Counted from the first letter of the stretch, positions 9,001 through 17,393 are shown. The stretch is 64,000 nt of DNA from Microbacterium sp. No. 7 (GCF_001314225.1 NZ_CP012697.1:3782001-3846000), one strand, 5' to 3'. Program-made: numbers and translations. Notes: generated by a model not told the origin, from the sequence alone.

Positions 9001-9962
9001 CCGGTCAGGTAGCCGGCGCCCGTCGCGAAGAGCCCCGCGACGATCGCGCCCGCGCGCAGCGGACCGGTCGCGTCGCCGCGCAGGGGCGCCGCCAGCTCGC
9101 GCAGCACGCCGGCGGGCAGCACGCGCGCCGCGTAGCCGCGCTCGGACGAGAGGCCGTCGCCGGTGCCCGCGATCGTCGCGACCGCGGCCTTCGAGCGCCC
9201 CTCGTGCCAGCAGCGGCGCACGAAGTAGCCCACGGTGCCGCGCGCGGGCGGCACCTCGTGGTGCACGATCGCGGTCGCGTCGCGCACGATGACGCCGCCA
9301 GGCACGGCTCGCGCGAGCCGGATGCCCAGCTCGGTCTCCTCGCAGCCGGCGGGCAGCGTGCCGACGCGGCCGAGGCCCTCGGCGAAGTCGCCCGCGCGCT
9401 CGAGCGCGCTGCGCCGCAGCGCCATGTTCGCGCCGATCGGGTTGCGGATGCGGTCGCCGCCGGAGGGCAGGCCCCGGTAGTCGCAGCCGACGACCCAGCC
9501 GAACTCGTCCGGGAACCACGCGGGGCGCGCGGCGAGCCAGTCGGCCCGCACGGCGCCGCCGACGCCGACCACCTCGTGCGCCTCGAAGCGCCGGCGCAGC
9601 GCGTCGAGCCATCCGTCCTCGGGGACCGCGTCGTCGTCGAGGAAGACGAGGATGCCGCCGTGGCTGCGCCGGATGCCCGTGTTGCGCGCGCCCGAGAGCC
9701 CGCCGGCCGCCTCGCTCTCGACGACCCGCACGCCGGGCAGCGCCGTGCGCGCCCACGCGGCGAGCGCGGCGTTGTTGTCGACGACCACGACGACCTCGTC
9801 GCCGGGGCGGAGCTGGGCGACGGCGGCCGCGGCCGCGCGCGCCAGCACGTCCTTGCGTCGCTCGGTGTAGGCGGCGACGACGACCGAGACGGTCAGGTCG
9901 GGTCGCACGCGCTCTTCCCGCGGCACGCTCTCCTGCCGCAGCAGGCTCCCTTCTCGCACCAC
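6054..9962 (-). CDS. Triple-domain family 2 glycosyltransferase (three GT2 modules in one chain)
   Basis: About 1302 aa from GTG 9962, with GGGAAG four bases upstream; GTG 9959 and later GTGs are alternatives. Three complete GT2 catalytic modules begin near residues 22, 500 and 957. Each has the GLSxARNxG or GxSSARNxG motif and a metal-binding DDD (about 109, 585 and 1045). Modules 2 and 3 share ARGGEDLDxxRAxYLAGG, HDHRxD and GYGxGMTAxLT and are clearly a duplication; module 1 is more distant. Both linkers carry the same conserved piece, PVxDVDLD followed by RRAGAPVG, and then low-complexity Ala/Gly/Ser/Asp/Val stretches. The gene starts 16 bp after the previous GT2 stops, so the two are probably co-transcribed. 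It is predicted to make several glycosidic linkages of one surface glycan; donor and acceptor cannot be told from sequence. Confidence 0.9.
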   Translation of the reverse strand: MVREGSLLRQESVPREERVRPDLTVSVVVAAYTERRKDVLARAAAAAVAQLRPGDEVVVVVDNNAALAAWARTALPGVRVVESEAAGGLSGARNTGIRRSHGGILVFLDDDAVPEDGWLDALRRRFEAHEVVGVGGAVRADWLAARPAWFPDEFGWVVGCDYRGLPSGGDRIRNPIGANMALRRSALERAGDFAEGLGRVGTLPAGCEETELGIRLARAVPGGVIVRDATAIVHHEVPPARGTVGYFVRRCWHEGRSKAAVATIAGTGDGLSSERGYAARVLPAGVLRELAAPLRGDATGPLRAGAIVAGLFATGAGYLTGRVAQRRAARSADRAGEPAGERPFRPVPVVDVDLDAPIAPQLPAGPVGVVARRAGAPVGHAVFAGAGAGVADTGVAGVGVADAGVVAGAGGADAGVVAAVERWAAGLPGPAPVLRAPLMTASPSAGSATSAPLSEASVSSAFVSSPSASSASASSAFVPEAAASSSSSSASSPSSAGDGLVSVVLCTLGRDPRLRETVDRLLAQTHRDLEVVVVDNDPATGAARALVDGIRDARLRVVDEPCRGLSSARNAGVAAARGGIVAFTDDDALPDADWVETIAGAFAADPDDDVWCVTGLVLPAGYRTSAQLLFERAGGFGKGFALAWWRRTPTPRLVALGPEGAQGPTFPYLGSDFGSGNNMAFRRQALHRIGGFDEALGAGTLARGGEDLDAFRAVYLAGGGILYQPRAIVRHDHREDLAGLREQLYGYGVGMTAVLTKLVLTRPTALAGMVRRLPGSARGLLAPGSEKNGGKGPGYPRALDRAELRGCLAGPVLYLRSRRRARVRRRAGAAPASTVVSAGQGFTPIPVLDVDLDGDLDDGGVARMPSQGRVAVLSRRAGAPVGFDLEPADGGVLPRLRERYPRTPRDAGDAGDGASHEAAAASDAVSAVEAVSAFDAVSASDAVHDGEPGVASGPPTLVSVVIPTLGRHPGLPDAVRAVLAQTHESLDVIVVDNDPAQRGRAAHVLRTIDDERLRLVGEPRRGASSARNAGARVARGEVVAFTDDDTLADPAWIAALLRAFAADAAREVSCVTGLVLPARLDTPEQVLFETYGGFARGFRPQWWRAGGPPRAALGEPGARGLAFPFTGAEFGASNNLAVRADALRRLGGFAPELGAGMPARGGEDLDLVRAAYLAGGAIAYRPDALVWHDHRPDRDALRHQLFGYGAGMTASLTRLAVTRPLLLGGLLARVPAALRLLLRADSAKHAHERAHGDRSGQGPLPRDLARAELRGYAAGPFLYAWSALRTRVWPALRTRPHRSPRP

Positions 9963-9978
9963 TAGGCTTCCCGCACCA

Positions 9979-10770
9979 CTATGCGGCGCGGCGGGCCTCG
10001 AGGTCGGAGCCGTACCAGGCACCGATCTCGAGGCGCGACGCCGGCTCGGCGCCCGACGGGCCGAAGCGCTCGGCGAAGATCGTGCGCAGCACACGCAGGC
10101 CGTCGCGCACGGCGTGCAGGTTGCTCGCTCCGTGCGCGCGCGAGTGCTCGTAGCTCGGCACCTCGGCGACGCGCAGCTTGGCGACGCGGCAGTTGAGCAG
10201 CGTCTCGATCTCGAAGCCGTCGCCCCAGCGGGCCTCGTCGCCGTGCACGTCGGGCAGGCCGAGGGAGGGTAGGATGTCGCGCCAGAACGCGTTGTACCCG
10301 TAGCAGAGGTCGCTGTAGCGCGTGCCGAACAGCGCGTTGACGGCGAGCGTGAGCCCGCGGTTGCCGAGCGAGCGGACGCGAGTCAGGTCGGCCGAGCCGC
10401 CGCCGACGAGCACGCGGCTGCCCTTGACGAAGTCGGCGCCCGCGGTGAGCGCGCCGACGAGCACGGCGATCTCGGCGGGGTCGGCCGAGCCGTCGGCGTC
10501 GAAGGCGACGATCACGTCGCACCGCGCGGCGGCGAAGCCGCACGCCAGCGCGTTGCCCTTGCCCGCGCGCGTCTGCTGGATGAGGCGGGCGTGCGGGGCG
10601 ACGCGCTGCACGGTCTGCACCGTGTCGTCGGTCGAGTGACCGTCGACGACGATGATCTCGTCGGCGAGGTCGAGGGCGGGGAGCACGAGCTCCAGGTTGC
10701 GCGCCTCGTTGAAGGCGGGGACGACGACGGTGACCGTCGGCGTCAGGGGGCGTAGGGGCACGGTCGACAC
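9979..10770 (-). CDS. Family 2 glycosyltransferase, dolichyl-phosphate-mannose-synthase-like
   Basis: 263 aa. GTG 10770 was chosen because AGGAG lies six bases upstream; the open frame continues to 10812 without a good site. Motifs: VTVVVPAFNEARNLE at the N-terminus, EIIVVDGHSTDDT, a GKGNAL loop, and FDADGSADP (about residue 107-115) for metal/NDP binding. LCYGYNAFW and GFEIETLLN follow, as in DPM1/polyprenyl-phosphate glycosyltransferases. No C-terminal membrane anchor is present. It is the first gene after the iron box at 10815, so the glycosyltransferase unit may respond to iron. Confidence 0.9.
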   Translation of the reverse strand: MSTVPLRPLTPTVTVVVPAFNEARNLELVLPALDLADEIIVVDGHSTDDTVQTVQRVAPHARLIQQTRAGKGNALACGFAAARCDVIVAFDADGSADPAEIAVLVGALTAGADFVKGSRVLVGGGSADLTRVRSLGNRGLTLAVNALFGTRYSDLCYGYNAFWRDILPSLGLPDVHGDEARWGDGFEIETLLNCRVAKLRVAEVPSYEHSRAHGASNLHAVRDGLRVLRTIFAERFGPSGAEPASRLEIGAWYGSDLEARRAA

Positions 10771-10814
10771 GCGATCTCCTGCAGTTCGGGCTTCACGCAA
10801 TTCGCAGATCAAAC

Positions 10815-10833
10815 TAAGGTCAGGCTCACCTTA
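10815..10833 (-). promoter_or_regulatory. DtxR/IdeR-type iron box upstream of the glycosyltransferase operon
   Basis: TAAGGTCAGGCTCACCTTA matches 17 of 19 positions of the consensus TWAGGTWAGSCTWACCTWA and is nearly palindromic. It lies 45 bp upstream of GTG 10770 and 32 bp beyond the stop of the preceding operon. The likely effect is repression by an iron-loaded DtxR/IdeR homologue. Confidence 0.75.
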
Positions 10834-10865
10834 TCATCATCACACGTCATCGTCACGCCGGCACG

Positions 10866-11789
10866 TCACGCCAGCGCGACGTAGGCGGTCACCAGGCCGA
10901 GCGTCGCGGCGCTGCCCAGCAGGGCGAGGCTCAGCCGCTGCGCGAACCGGCGCGGCTGGGCGATCGCGAACGCGAGGCTCGCGAGCACGCCCGCCCCCAC
11001 GGCGCCCAGGATCGGCCAGGTCTCCAGCCGGAGCGACTCGATCTCGGTGCCGCCGTCGGCGTCGGCGGCGTGCACGACGAGCCGGCCGAAGGCGCCCGCG
11101 GGCATCGTCACCTCGATCCCGGCGGTCGCCTGGGCGCCCGGGTCGAGCGCGGGCAGCGGGATCTCGCCGATCACCTCGCCCGACCGCTCGTTGCGCCCGA
11201 GCACGACGGAGAGCACGGTCGCGACGGTCGGGTGCTCCGACCGGTTCGTGACGGTCACCGAGAGCGTGCGCCGCGACGGCAGCGCGAGCTGCCGCTCCCA
11301 GAACTCCGGTCCCGTGATGCTCAGCCGCCCCGTCAGCGGCGGCGGCTCGGGCGCGGGCGGCGGCGCGTCGTCGGGCACGGCGGGCGGGGTCGGCTCCGGA
11401 GCGTCGGAGACGACGAGGGGCGCGGATGCCCGGGCTCCGCGCACGCCCGACGCGACGACCGCGCACGGACAGGCGGCGGGCGGCGCCACGACGAGGATGG
11501 TCGTGGTCGCGGCGCCCGTGGCATCCGGCACGAGGTCGATCGCCGACCCCGTCGCGCAGTGCGCCGACGTCGTGCCGTCGCCGCAGACCGACACCGACAC
11601 GATGTCGCCGACGGGCCAGCCGGAGAGCGTGATCGCGACCCGATCGCCTGTGGCGGCCTCGACCGCGTCGACGACGATGCTCGGCGTGCCGGCCGCGGCC
11701 GCGGGAGCCTCCCCGGGCACGGCGGCCCCCGCGGGCGCGCCCCCGGGGGCGAGGGCGAGCGCCGCGGCGACGACGAGCTCAGCGAGCAC
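10866..11789 (-). CDS. Secreted, membrane-anchored partner of the DUF916 protein, possibly neocarzinostatin-like N-domain
   Basis: 307 aa from GTG 11789, preceded by AGGAGG and overlapping the upstream gene's stop by 11 bp. A signal peptide occupies about residues 1-25. The domain after it has a GDRVAITLSGWP strand pattern and paired cysteines (VCGDGT, AHCATG, ACPCAV), reminiscent of the neocarzinostatin fold; this comparison is tentative. A Pro-rich linker at about 160-185 leads to a second beta-rich domain with a TVTNRSEHPTV motif. Two hydrophobic segments close the protein. It is translationally coupled to the DUF916 gene and is the last member of the WxL-type operon, so it is most likely a membrane partner of that surface complex. 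Confidence 0.75.
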   Translation of the reverse strand: MLAELVVAAALALAPGGAPAGAAVPGEAPAAAAGTPSIVVDAVEAATGDRVAITLSGWPVGDIVSVSVCGDGTTSAHCATGSAIDLVPDATGAATTTILVVAPPAACPCAVVASGVRGARASAPLVVSDAPEPTPPAVPDDAPPPAPEPPPLTGRLSITGPEFWERQLALPSRRTLSVTVTNRSEHPTVATVLSVVLGRNERSGEVIGEIPLPALDPGAQATAGIEVTMPAGAFGRLVVHAADADGGTEIESLRLETWPILGAVGAGVLASLAFAIAQPRRFAQRLSLALLGSAATLGLVTAYVALA

Positions 11790-12984
11790 TGTCCTCCTCG
11801 GGAGACGGAGCGGCGGGAACGGGGGCCTCGGCGGCGGGCACGGCGGGCTGCGGAGCCTCGGTGCCCTCGCCCGTCGCGGCATCCTCGCCCGCCTCGGCGG
11901 GCGAGGCGACGGCGGCCGCGGCGGCCTGGGCCGCCGCGAGCTGCTCCTTCATCCGGCGCCAGCGTCGACGGCGGGCGCGCACGATCAGCACGACGATCGT
12001 GACGACGACGAGCACCGCGATCAGCACGAGCCACGGCACGGCCCACACGGGAGCGGCCTGCACCACGGGGCGCAGCTCGACCGTGTCGTCGAGCACTCCC
12101 CCGGCGTCGACGGGCTGGAGCTCGACGACGCCGCTGATGCGCACGAGGGCGGGGACGGACTCGATCGTGAACTCGCGCTGCACCTCGGCGCCGGGCAGCA
12201 GGTCGGCGATCTCCGTCGGCTCGGCCGACCCGATCTGCGTGCCGATGATCGACTGCGCCGTGACGCTCTCGCGCGCGCTCAGGCGCACGTTGCCGGGGTT
12301 GCGGATCGTGTAGCTGACCGTCAGGGTGCCGGTCAGGTTGTCGGGGCCGAGCTCGAAGGTGCTCTCGACGTCGTCGACGAGGAGGTTCGGCCGCAGCTCG
12401 CCCGAGACGGTCGCGTACATGCGCACGGCGACGCGCGCGTCGAACAGCACGGCGTTGCCGGCGTCGTCGGTGCCCTGCGTGACGAGGGAGGTCACGATGC
12501 CGCCGACGTGGTCGCCGGGGGTCGCGTTGGCGGGGACCCGCACGAGGAACGGCACGTCGACGCGCGAGCGCGCGGGCACCGTGATGCGATCGACGGGGAG
12601 GGTCACCCAGGAGCCGACGTCGGCGGGCGCGACGCCCGTCGCGAGCAGGTCGAAGGCGCCGCTCTCGGGGACGTTGAAGGCGTCGGTCGCGAAGAGGCCC
12701 ACGTCGATGTCGTGCTCGGAGTGGTTGGTGACGGCGATGACGTCTTCGACGGCGCTGCCGGGGTCGAGGCGGTACACGAAGTAGGTGCGATCGCCCGGGC
12801 CGTCGGCCCCCGAGGGCTGCACCTGCCAGCTGGTCGCGCCCGCGACCTCCTCGAGGTCGGCCTCGTCGTCGGCGAGCGCGACGCCGCTGCCGCCCGCGAA
12901 CAGGATGGCGGCGGCCGCCGCATACGCCAAGAGGCGCCGAGCGATCGCCCGAGGCGCCGTCGGCCGCGTGTTCCCGCGCTTCAC
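11779..12984 (-). CDS. DUF916 family (WxL-interacting protein-like) surface protein
   Basis: 401 aa from GTG 12984, with an A/G-rich site (AAAGG) upstream. A Sec signal peptide ends near ALADD. The mature part has the DUF916 features: YFVYRLDPGS, IAVTNHSEHDIDV, DAF, SWVTLP, ITVPARS and VPANATPGDHVGGI. A second immunoglobulin-like half follows (YTIRNPGNVRLSA). One transmembrane helix with an Arg-rich stop-transfer lies at about 310-335, followed by an Ala/Pro/Glu-rich cytoplasmic tail. In Firmicutes such proteins bind WxL proteins and peptidoglycan. Here two WxL-like proteins are encoded immediately upstream, which supports the assignment. Confidence 0.82.
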   Translation of the reverse strand: MKRGNTRPTAPRAIARRLLAYAAAAAILFAGGSGVALADDEADLEEVAGATSWQVQPSGADGPGDRTYFVYRLDPGSAVEDVIAVTNHSEHDIDVGLFATDAFNVPESGAFDLLATGVAPADVGSWVTLPVDRITVPARSRVDVPFLVRVPANATPGDHVGGIVTSLVTQGTDDAGNAVLFDARVAVRMYATVSGELRPNLLVDDVESTFELGPDNLTGTLTVSYTIRNPGNVRLSARESVTAQSIIGTQIGSAEPTEIADLLPGAEVQREFTIESVPALVRISGVVELQPVDAGGVLDDTVELRPVVQAAPVWAVPWLVLIAVLVVVTIVVLIVRARRRRWRRMKEQLAAAQAAAAAVASPAEAGEDAATGEGTEAPQPAVPAAEAPVPAAPSPEEDSAR

Positions 12985-13065
12985 TCCGTGTGTCCCTTTC
13001 TCATGACGGTGTCCGGGTGCGCCGCTGGGGCGCACCCGGACCCGTGTGTGGTTGTCGCTCGGCGG

Positions 13066-14241
13066 TCAGGAGACCGTGAGCGTGATGGTCGAGCTGTAGG
13101 TGCCCGGTGCGACCGTCGTCGGGACGCTCAGCGTGAAGATGGCGCCCAGCACGGCGGTCCCGCGGCCGGCGCCGGCGAGCGCCGACGCGAGCGTCGCGTT
13201 GTCGCCCACGCCGCGACCGGCGCGCAGCTCACGGCCCGGCTCGACCGTCTGGCCGTCGCTGACCGAGAGCACCTCGGGCTTCCAGCCCAGCGAGCGGCTC
13301 GTGACCGTGCTCGCACCCGACGTGAAGTCGGATGCCGAGGCGGCGACCGCCCAGCCCGGGTCGCTCGTGCGCGTGTCGGTGACCGTCACCTGCGGCAGGT
13401 AGCCCCACGAGGTGAAGCGGCGGCCGTCGGGGCGCAGCTCGACGGGAGCCAGCTGCGTCTCGGTGTCCTGCACGCTCAGCGAGAGGCCGCCCACGACGGG
13501 GACCTCCACCGAGACGCGGATGTCGGCAGCGGTCGGCTCGCCCTCGCCGGGCTGACCCTCGCCGGGCTGGCCCTCGCCGGGCTGACCCTCGCCGGGCTCG
13601 CCTTCGCCAGGCTCGCCTTCACCGGGCTCACCCTCGCCGGGCTCGCCCTCGCCAGGCTCACCCTCACCGGGCTCGCCGCCGCCGGGCGCCTCGACGATCG
13701 TGAACGTGCCGTACGTCGTGCGCACGACGTCGGTCACGCCGGGGATCGCAGAGCCCGACAGCAGGCGCACGCCGTGCTCCGAGCCGATGGCCCAGGGCTC
13801 GGTGAGCGACGAGTTGTCCGGCGTGGGGAAGGGAACCGTGAGCTCCCAGTCGCCGTTCTCGTCGGCGCGCACCTGGCCGTGCAGGCGCTTGTCGCCCAGC
13901 ACCGCGCCCGAGATGCCGACGACGTCGAGCGTCGTGTAGACCGTAGCGGGATCGCCCGAGTAGGCGGCGTCGACGAGCGCCGAGATGCCCGAGCCCGACG
14001 CGCCGTCGGCGGTGGTCCAGCCGGTGCCCGAGATCGTGATGTCCTCGCCGTAGACGACCTCGTCGGGCAGCGTCCAGGTCACCTCGACGCCGTTGGAGCC
14101 GGTGACCGTGTAGTCGGCCGCGGAGGCGGCCGAGGCGCCGCCGATCAGGCCGGCCGCGACGAGGGCGCCGACGGCCGTCAGGGCGGCACCGCGCAGGCCG
14201 CGGCGCGGCCTCTGCGCCGTGCTCTCCAGTGTCAGTGTCAT
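13066..14241 (-). CDS. WxL-like surface protein with GEGEP linker
   Basis: 391 aa from ATG 14241, with AGAGGAAA immediately before it. Layout: a signal peptide to about residue 42 (ASAADYT); one GxGW-LTG module at about 45-165 (ISGTGW, AYSGDP, VRADENGDW, VRLLSGS); a linker of about ten GEGEP/GEGQP pentads; then a C-terminal WxL-type domain. That domain has LPQVTVTDTR, PGWAV, ASDFTSG, LGWKP and a terminal GTYSSTITLTVS. The canonical Trp-x-Leu is replaced by Trp-x-Val, so the assignment rests on overall pattern. It is predicted to be secreted and held non-covalently at the cell wall, probably through the DUF916 partner encoded next. Confidence 0.78.
   Translation of the reverse strand: MTLTLESTAQRPRRGLRGAALTAVGALVAAGLIGGASAASAADYTVTGSNGVEVTWTLPDEVVYGEDITISGTGWTTADGASGSGISALVDAAYSGDPATVYTTLDVVGISGAVLGDKRLHGQVRADENGDWELTVPFPTPDNSSLTEPWAIGSEHGVRLLSGSAIPGVTDVVRTTYGTFTIVEAPGGGEPGEGEPGEGEPGEGEPGEGEPGEGEPGEGQPGEGQPGEGQPGEGEPTAADIRVSVEVPVVGGLSLSVQDTETQLAPVELRPDGRRFTSWGYLPQVTVTDTRTSDPGWAVAASASDFTSGASTVTSRSLGWKPEVLSVSDGQTVEPGRELRAGRGVGDNATLASALAGAGRGTAVLGAIFTLSVPTTVAPGTYSSTITLTVS
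13531..13680 (-). repeat. 15-bp tandem repeat encoding GEGEP/GEGQP
   Basis: Roughly ten 15-bp units within the linker of the WxL-like protein. Some units carry a G-to-C codon variant giving Gln instead of Glu. Copy number in such linkers commonly varies between strains. Confidence 0.85.
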
Positions 14242-14339
14242 TTTCCTCTGTTCCTTACGTGTGATTCGTGTGTGGTGCGTGCGACGGCCGAGCGGTCGTG
14301 GGCCGCCCGACCGCCGCACAGTCTGGGGGGCGACGGGGC

Positions 14340-16634
14340 CTACGAGACGGTCAGGGTGATCGTCCCGGTGTAGCCGCCGGCCGGCGCGTTCGTCGGAACC
14401 GTGAACGAGAGGTCGGCCTCGGCCACGGCGGTGCCGCGGCTCGCGCCGGCCTGCGACGACACGAGCGTCGAGCCGCCCGAGAGGTCGGTGCTCACGTCGC
14501 CGGGAGCGGCGACCTGGCCGTCGGACGTGCTGACGACGCGGGGCGTCCAGCCCAGGCGCGCGCCGGGGAGCTCGTCGCCCTGCCCGTTGACGAACGACGA
14601 CGCGATGCCGCTCACCGTCCAGCCGGCGCCGGAGGCACGCGTGTCGGTCACCGTCACGGCGGGCAGCGTGCCCGAGGCGACGAAGGCGTCGAGCGCGGAG
14701 CTGAGCGCCGCGGTGCCGAGGCTCACCTCGGCGTTGCCGACGCTGATCGTCAAGCCGCCCGCGGCCGCCGGCACGTCGAACGACACCGAGATGTCGGCGC
14801 TCGTCGGGCCCTCGACGGGCTCGCCCGGCTCACCGGGGCCGCCGGGCTCCTGCGTGGAGACGATGGTCGTGGTGGTGGCCACCGAGCGGATGCGGTCGCC
14901 GGCGCCGAGCGCTCCCGTGAGGAACGTCAGGGTCAGCTGCTGTCCGGCCTGCGCGGGGGCGTTCACGACGCCCTCGCCCGGGTAGGGCAGCTCGATGCTC
15001 CACGAGCCGTCGGCGTTCGCGTCCACGTAGCCGTAGACCGCGTCGGCGCCCAGGTAGCCGTACGGGTCGTCGAGCAGGCGGATGCCGCCGGAGTTGACCT
15101 TGACGGCGATCGCCGACGGCGTGACGCCGTCCTGGCGGAACCAGCCGGTGCCGCGGACGGTCAGGGGCTGGCCCTCGGTCCACTCCGCCGGCACGTAGGC
15201 GTGGCCGCCGAAGCCGTCGGGGTAGGCCACCTCGCCCTCGGCGGGCTCGCCCTCACCGGGCTCGCCCGGCTCGCCGGGGCCGCCGGGCTCCTCGCCGGCG
15301 CCCGATCCGGTGCCGGTCACCGAGAGCACGTCCACCGACTGCGTCGGGTAGAAGTTCGAGACCCACACGTCGCCCGACGCCTGGTCGACGGCGATCTTGA
15401 CCGCGTTGCCCGAGGTGGGGATGGTGAGCACCTTCTCGAAGGTGGCCAGGTCGTAGACCGTGACGTTCTGCTGGCCCAGGTTGGCCGAGTAGAGGCGACC
15501 GCGCTGCGCGTCGACGGCGACCGAGTTGGTCGACGGCGCCGAGAAGTTGGTCACGCCGCGGCCGTAGTCGGGGCTCGCCGGGTCGGCGTCGACGACCGTG
15601 ATGCGGCCCGCGCCGTACGACGAGACGTACACGCGCTTGGTGACCGCGTCGTACAGCGGACGGTCGTTGCCGGGCAGCGAGACGGCCAGCGCGCGGATCG
15701 CACCGTTGTTGAGCGACAGGTCGCGCACGTTGCTCGTGTCGACCGCGTCGCCGTCGATGACGTAGAGGTTGCCCGCACCGTACCCGCCGACGTAGATCAG
15801 GTTGTTCGCCTCGTCGACCGTGACGCCCAGGGCGCCGGCGCCGCCGGGGATCGTGATGCGTGCCTCGACCTCCTTGCTCACCAGGTCGATCTGCGCGATG
15901 AACCCGGCATCCGGTCCCGAGCCCGCGGCGCTGCCGAGGTTGGTGACGTAGGCCTTGTGCGTCACGGTGTTGACCGCCACGCGACGCACGCCCGCGAACA
16001 CGGGGGTGCCGTCGTCGAAGGTCACGTCGACCTTGTCGGCCTCGGTCGGGCCGTCGGAGTTCGCCGAGTAGACGAGCACGCCGCCGCCGTACCAGTTGCC
16101 GGGCACGCTCTGACGGGCCGCCGTCGTCACGATCGTCGCGCCGCCGGGGGTGTTCGGGTCGACGGCGATGCCGTACGAGCCCCAGCTGATCGACGAGCTC
16201 GTGTTGCTCGGCGCCGTCGAGCTCACCGACGACCAGTCGAGCGGGTCGCGGTCGGTGCCGCTGCCGTCGAGGCGCTGCAGGCCCGTGTGGTCGTAGTCGT
16301 GGAGGAGGGCGCGCGAGGCGGCGTCGTAGGAGACGACCTTGCCGGTCGCCTCCTTCGTCACCGTCGCGACGCCGTTGCTGCGGGCCTCTTCGCGGGCCGT
16401 CGAGTCGGTGAGGTACACCGTTCGGGTCACGGGATCGAGGGCGATCTCGTAGCTCGTGCTCGAGTTCGTGGCGATGGCTGCGGAGGTGTAGCTCCAGCCG
16501 TCGTCCGCCGCGGCGCTCACGGCGCCCGCGGCGAGCGAGCCCGCCACGAGAGCGGCGACGGCGCCCGCGGCGACGAGCCGTGGGGTGCGCCGGGTGCCTC
16601 GACGTACGAGGACCCTGCCTTGCTCATGCGTCAT
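14340..16634 (-). CDS. YVTN beta-propeller surface protein with C-terminal WxL-like domain
   Basis: 764 aa from ATG 16634. A signal peptide ends near AVSAAADD. Residues about 45-435 form a seven-bladed-type propeller with repeated blades such as RTVYLTDS, HKAYVTNL, NLIYVGGYG, KRVYVSSYG and GRLYSANLG. After a Gly/Glu/Pro linker comes a GxGW-LTG module at about 475-600 (VRGTGWF, ADGSWSIELPYP, TFLTGAL). The last 150 residues are a WxL-like domain (VTVTDTRAS, GWTVSG, LGWTPRV, terminal GYTGTITLTVS) paralogous to the next gene. It opens the unit behind the iron box at 16714. The propeller suggests ligand or partner binding outside the cell; the ligand is unknown. Confidence 0.82.
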   Translation of the reverse strand: MTHEQGRVLVRRGTRRTPRLVAAGAVAALVAGSLAAGAVSAAADDGWSYTSAAIATNSSTSYEIALDPVTRTVYLTDSTAREEARSNGVATVTKEATGKVVSYDAASRALLHDYDHTGLQRLDGSGTDRDPLDWSSVSSTAPSNTSSSISWGSYGIAVDPNTPGGATIVTTAARQSVPGNWYGGGVLVYSANSDGPTEADKVDVTFDDGTPVFAGVRRVAVNTVTHKAYVTNLGSAAGSGPDAGFIAQIDLVSKEVEARITIPGGAGALGVTVDEANNLIYVGGYGAGNLYVIDGDAVDTSNVRDLSLNNGAIRALAVSLPGNDRPLYDAVTKRVYVSSYGAGRITVVDADPASPDYGRGVTNFSAPSTNSVAVDAQRGRLYSANLGQQNVTVYDLATFEKVLTIPTSGNAVKIAVDQASGDVWVSNFYPTQSVDVLSVTGTGSGAGEEPGGPGEPGEPGEGEPAEGEVAYPDGFGGHAYVPAEWTEGQPLTVRGTGWFRQDGVTPSAIAVKVNSGGIRLLDDPYGYLGADAVYGYVDANADGSWSIELPYPGEGVVNAPAQAGQQLTLTFLTGALGAGDRIRSVATTTTIVSTQEPGGPGEPGEPVEGPTSADISVSFDVPAAAGGLTISVGNAEVSLGTAALSSALDAFVASGTLPAVTVTDTRASGAGWTVSGIASSFVNGQGDELPGARLGWTPRVVSTSDGQVAAPGDVSTDLSGGSTLVSSQAGASRGTAVAEADLSFTVPTNAPAGGYTGTITLTVS

Positions 16635-16713
16635 GGATCATTCGCTTTCTGCATTCGGGATATGGATGCCGCGCGGAGCGGCCGGCGGGATCTCCCACGA
16701 CGAAGCCCACAGA

Positions 16714-16732
16714 TAAGGCAAAGCTTACCTAC
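16714..16732 (-). promoter_or_regulatory. DtxR/IdeR-type iron box upstream of the WxL operon
   Basis: TAAGGCAAAGCTTACCTAC matches about 16 of 19 consensus positions. It lies 80 bp upstream of ATG 16634 and between two same-direction gene groups, so it marks a separate iron-controlled promoter. Confidence 0.7.
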
Positions 16733-16818
16733 ATCCGATGATATACGCACGACCGGGCCCTCGGCCACGAGTCGCGTCCCGCGATGCACGTTGTGACGCA
16801 CGATGTCACCGGCCGCTC

Positions 16819-17393
16819 TCAGGGGCCGTTCGGCTCCGCGCCGTCCGTGCCGGCGTCCCGCCGCCGACGACGGCCGATCAGCACCGCGACCGTCGCGACC
16901 GCGAGCACCGCGATGCCGCCGACGACGAACGGCCACGCGCTGCCGGTCACGCCCGGCGAGGCGGACTCCGTGTCGTCGGCGGATGCGGCGGCATCCGGCG
17001 GGGGCGCGTGCGAGTCGGCCTCGGCGAGGGCGGTGCCCGCCCAGCCCGCGAGCGAGCCGTCCTCGGCGAGGAGGGCGACGACGATGTCCCCCGGGGGCAT
17101 GAGCGCGAGGTCGATGCGCACGACGCCGCCGTCGGGCTCCAGCCAGCCGACGCCGACGGGCTCCGCCGAGCCTGCGTACACGTACGGATAGACGCGGGGC
17201 AGGGCGACGGGGACCGTGACGCGCGAGCCCTGCTGCTGCAGCGTGACGCCGCCGGCGGTCTCGTCCGTGAACGACGAGACCTCGGGCGCGGGCGGCGCAT
17301 CCGCCGCCGCGGCGGGCACGGTCAGCAGCAGCACGCCCGCCAGGGCCGCCGTCGCGAGGACGGCGACCCGGGCGAGGGCGCGGCGGAGGGGTC

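Noticed and set aside
6072..9965. 1297-codon plus-strand frame opposite the triple glycosyltransferase
   Set aside because: Antisense shadow of a GC-rich gene; no recognisable domain, and it is rich in Arg and His.
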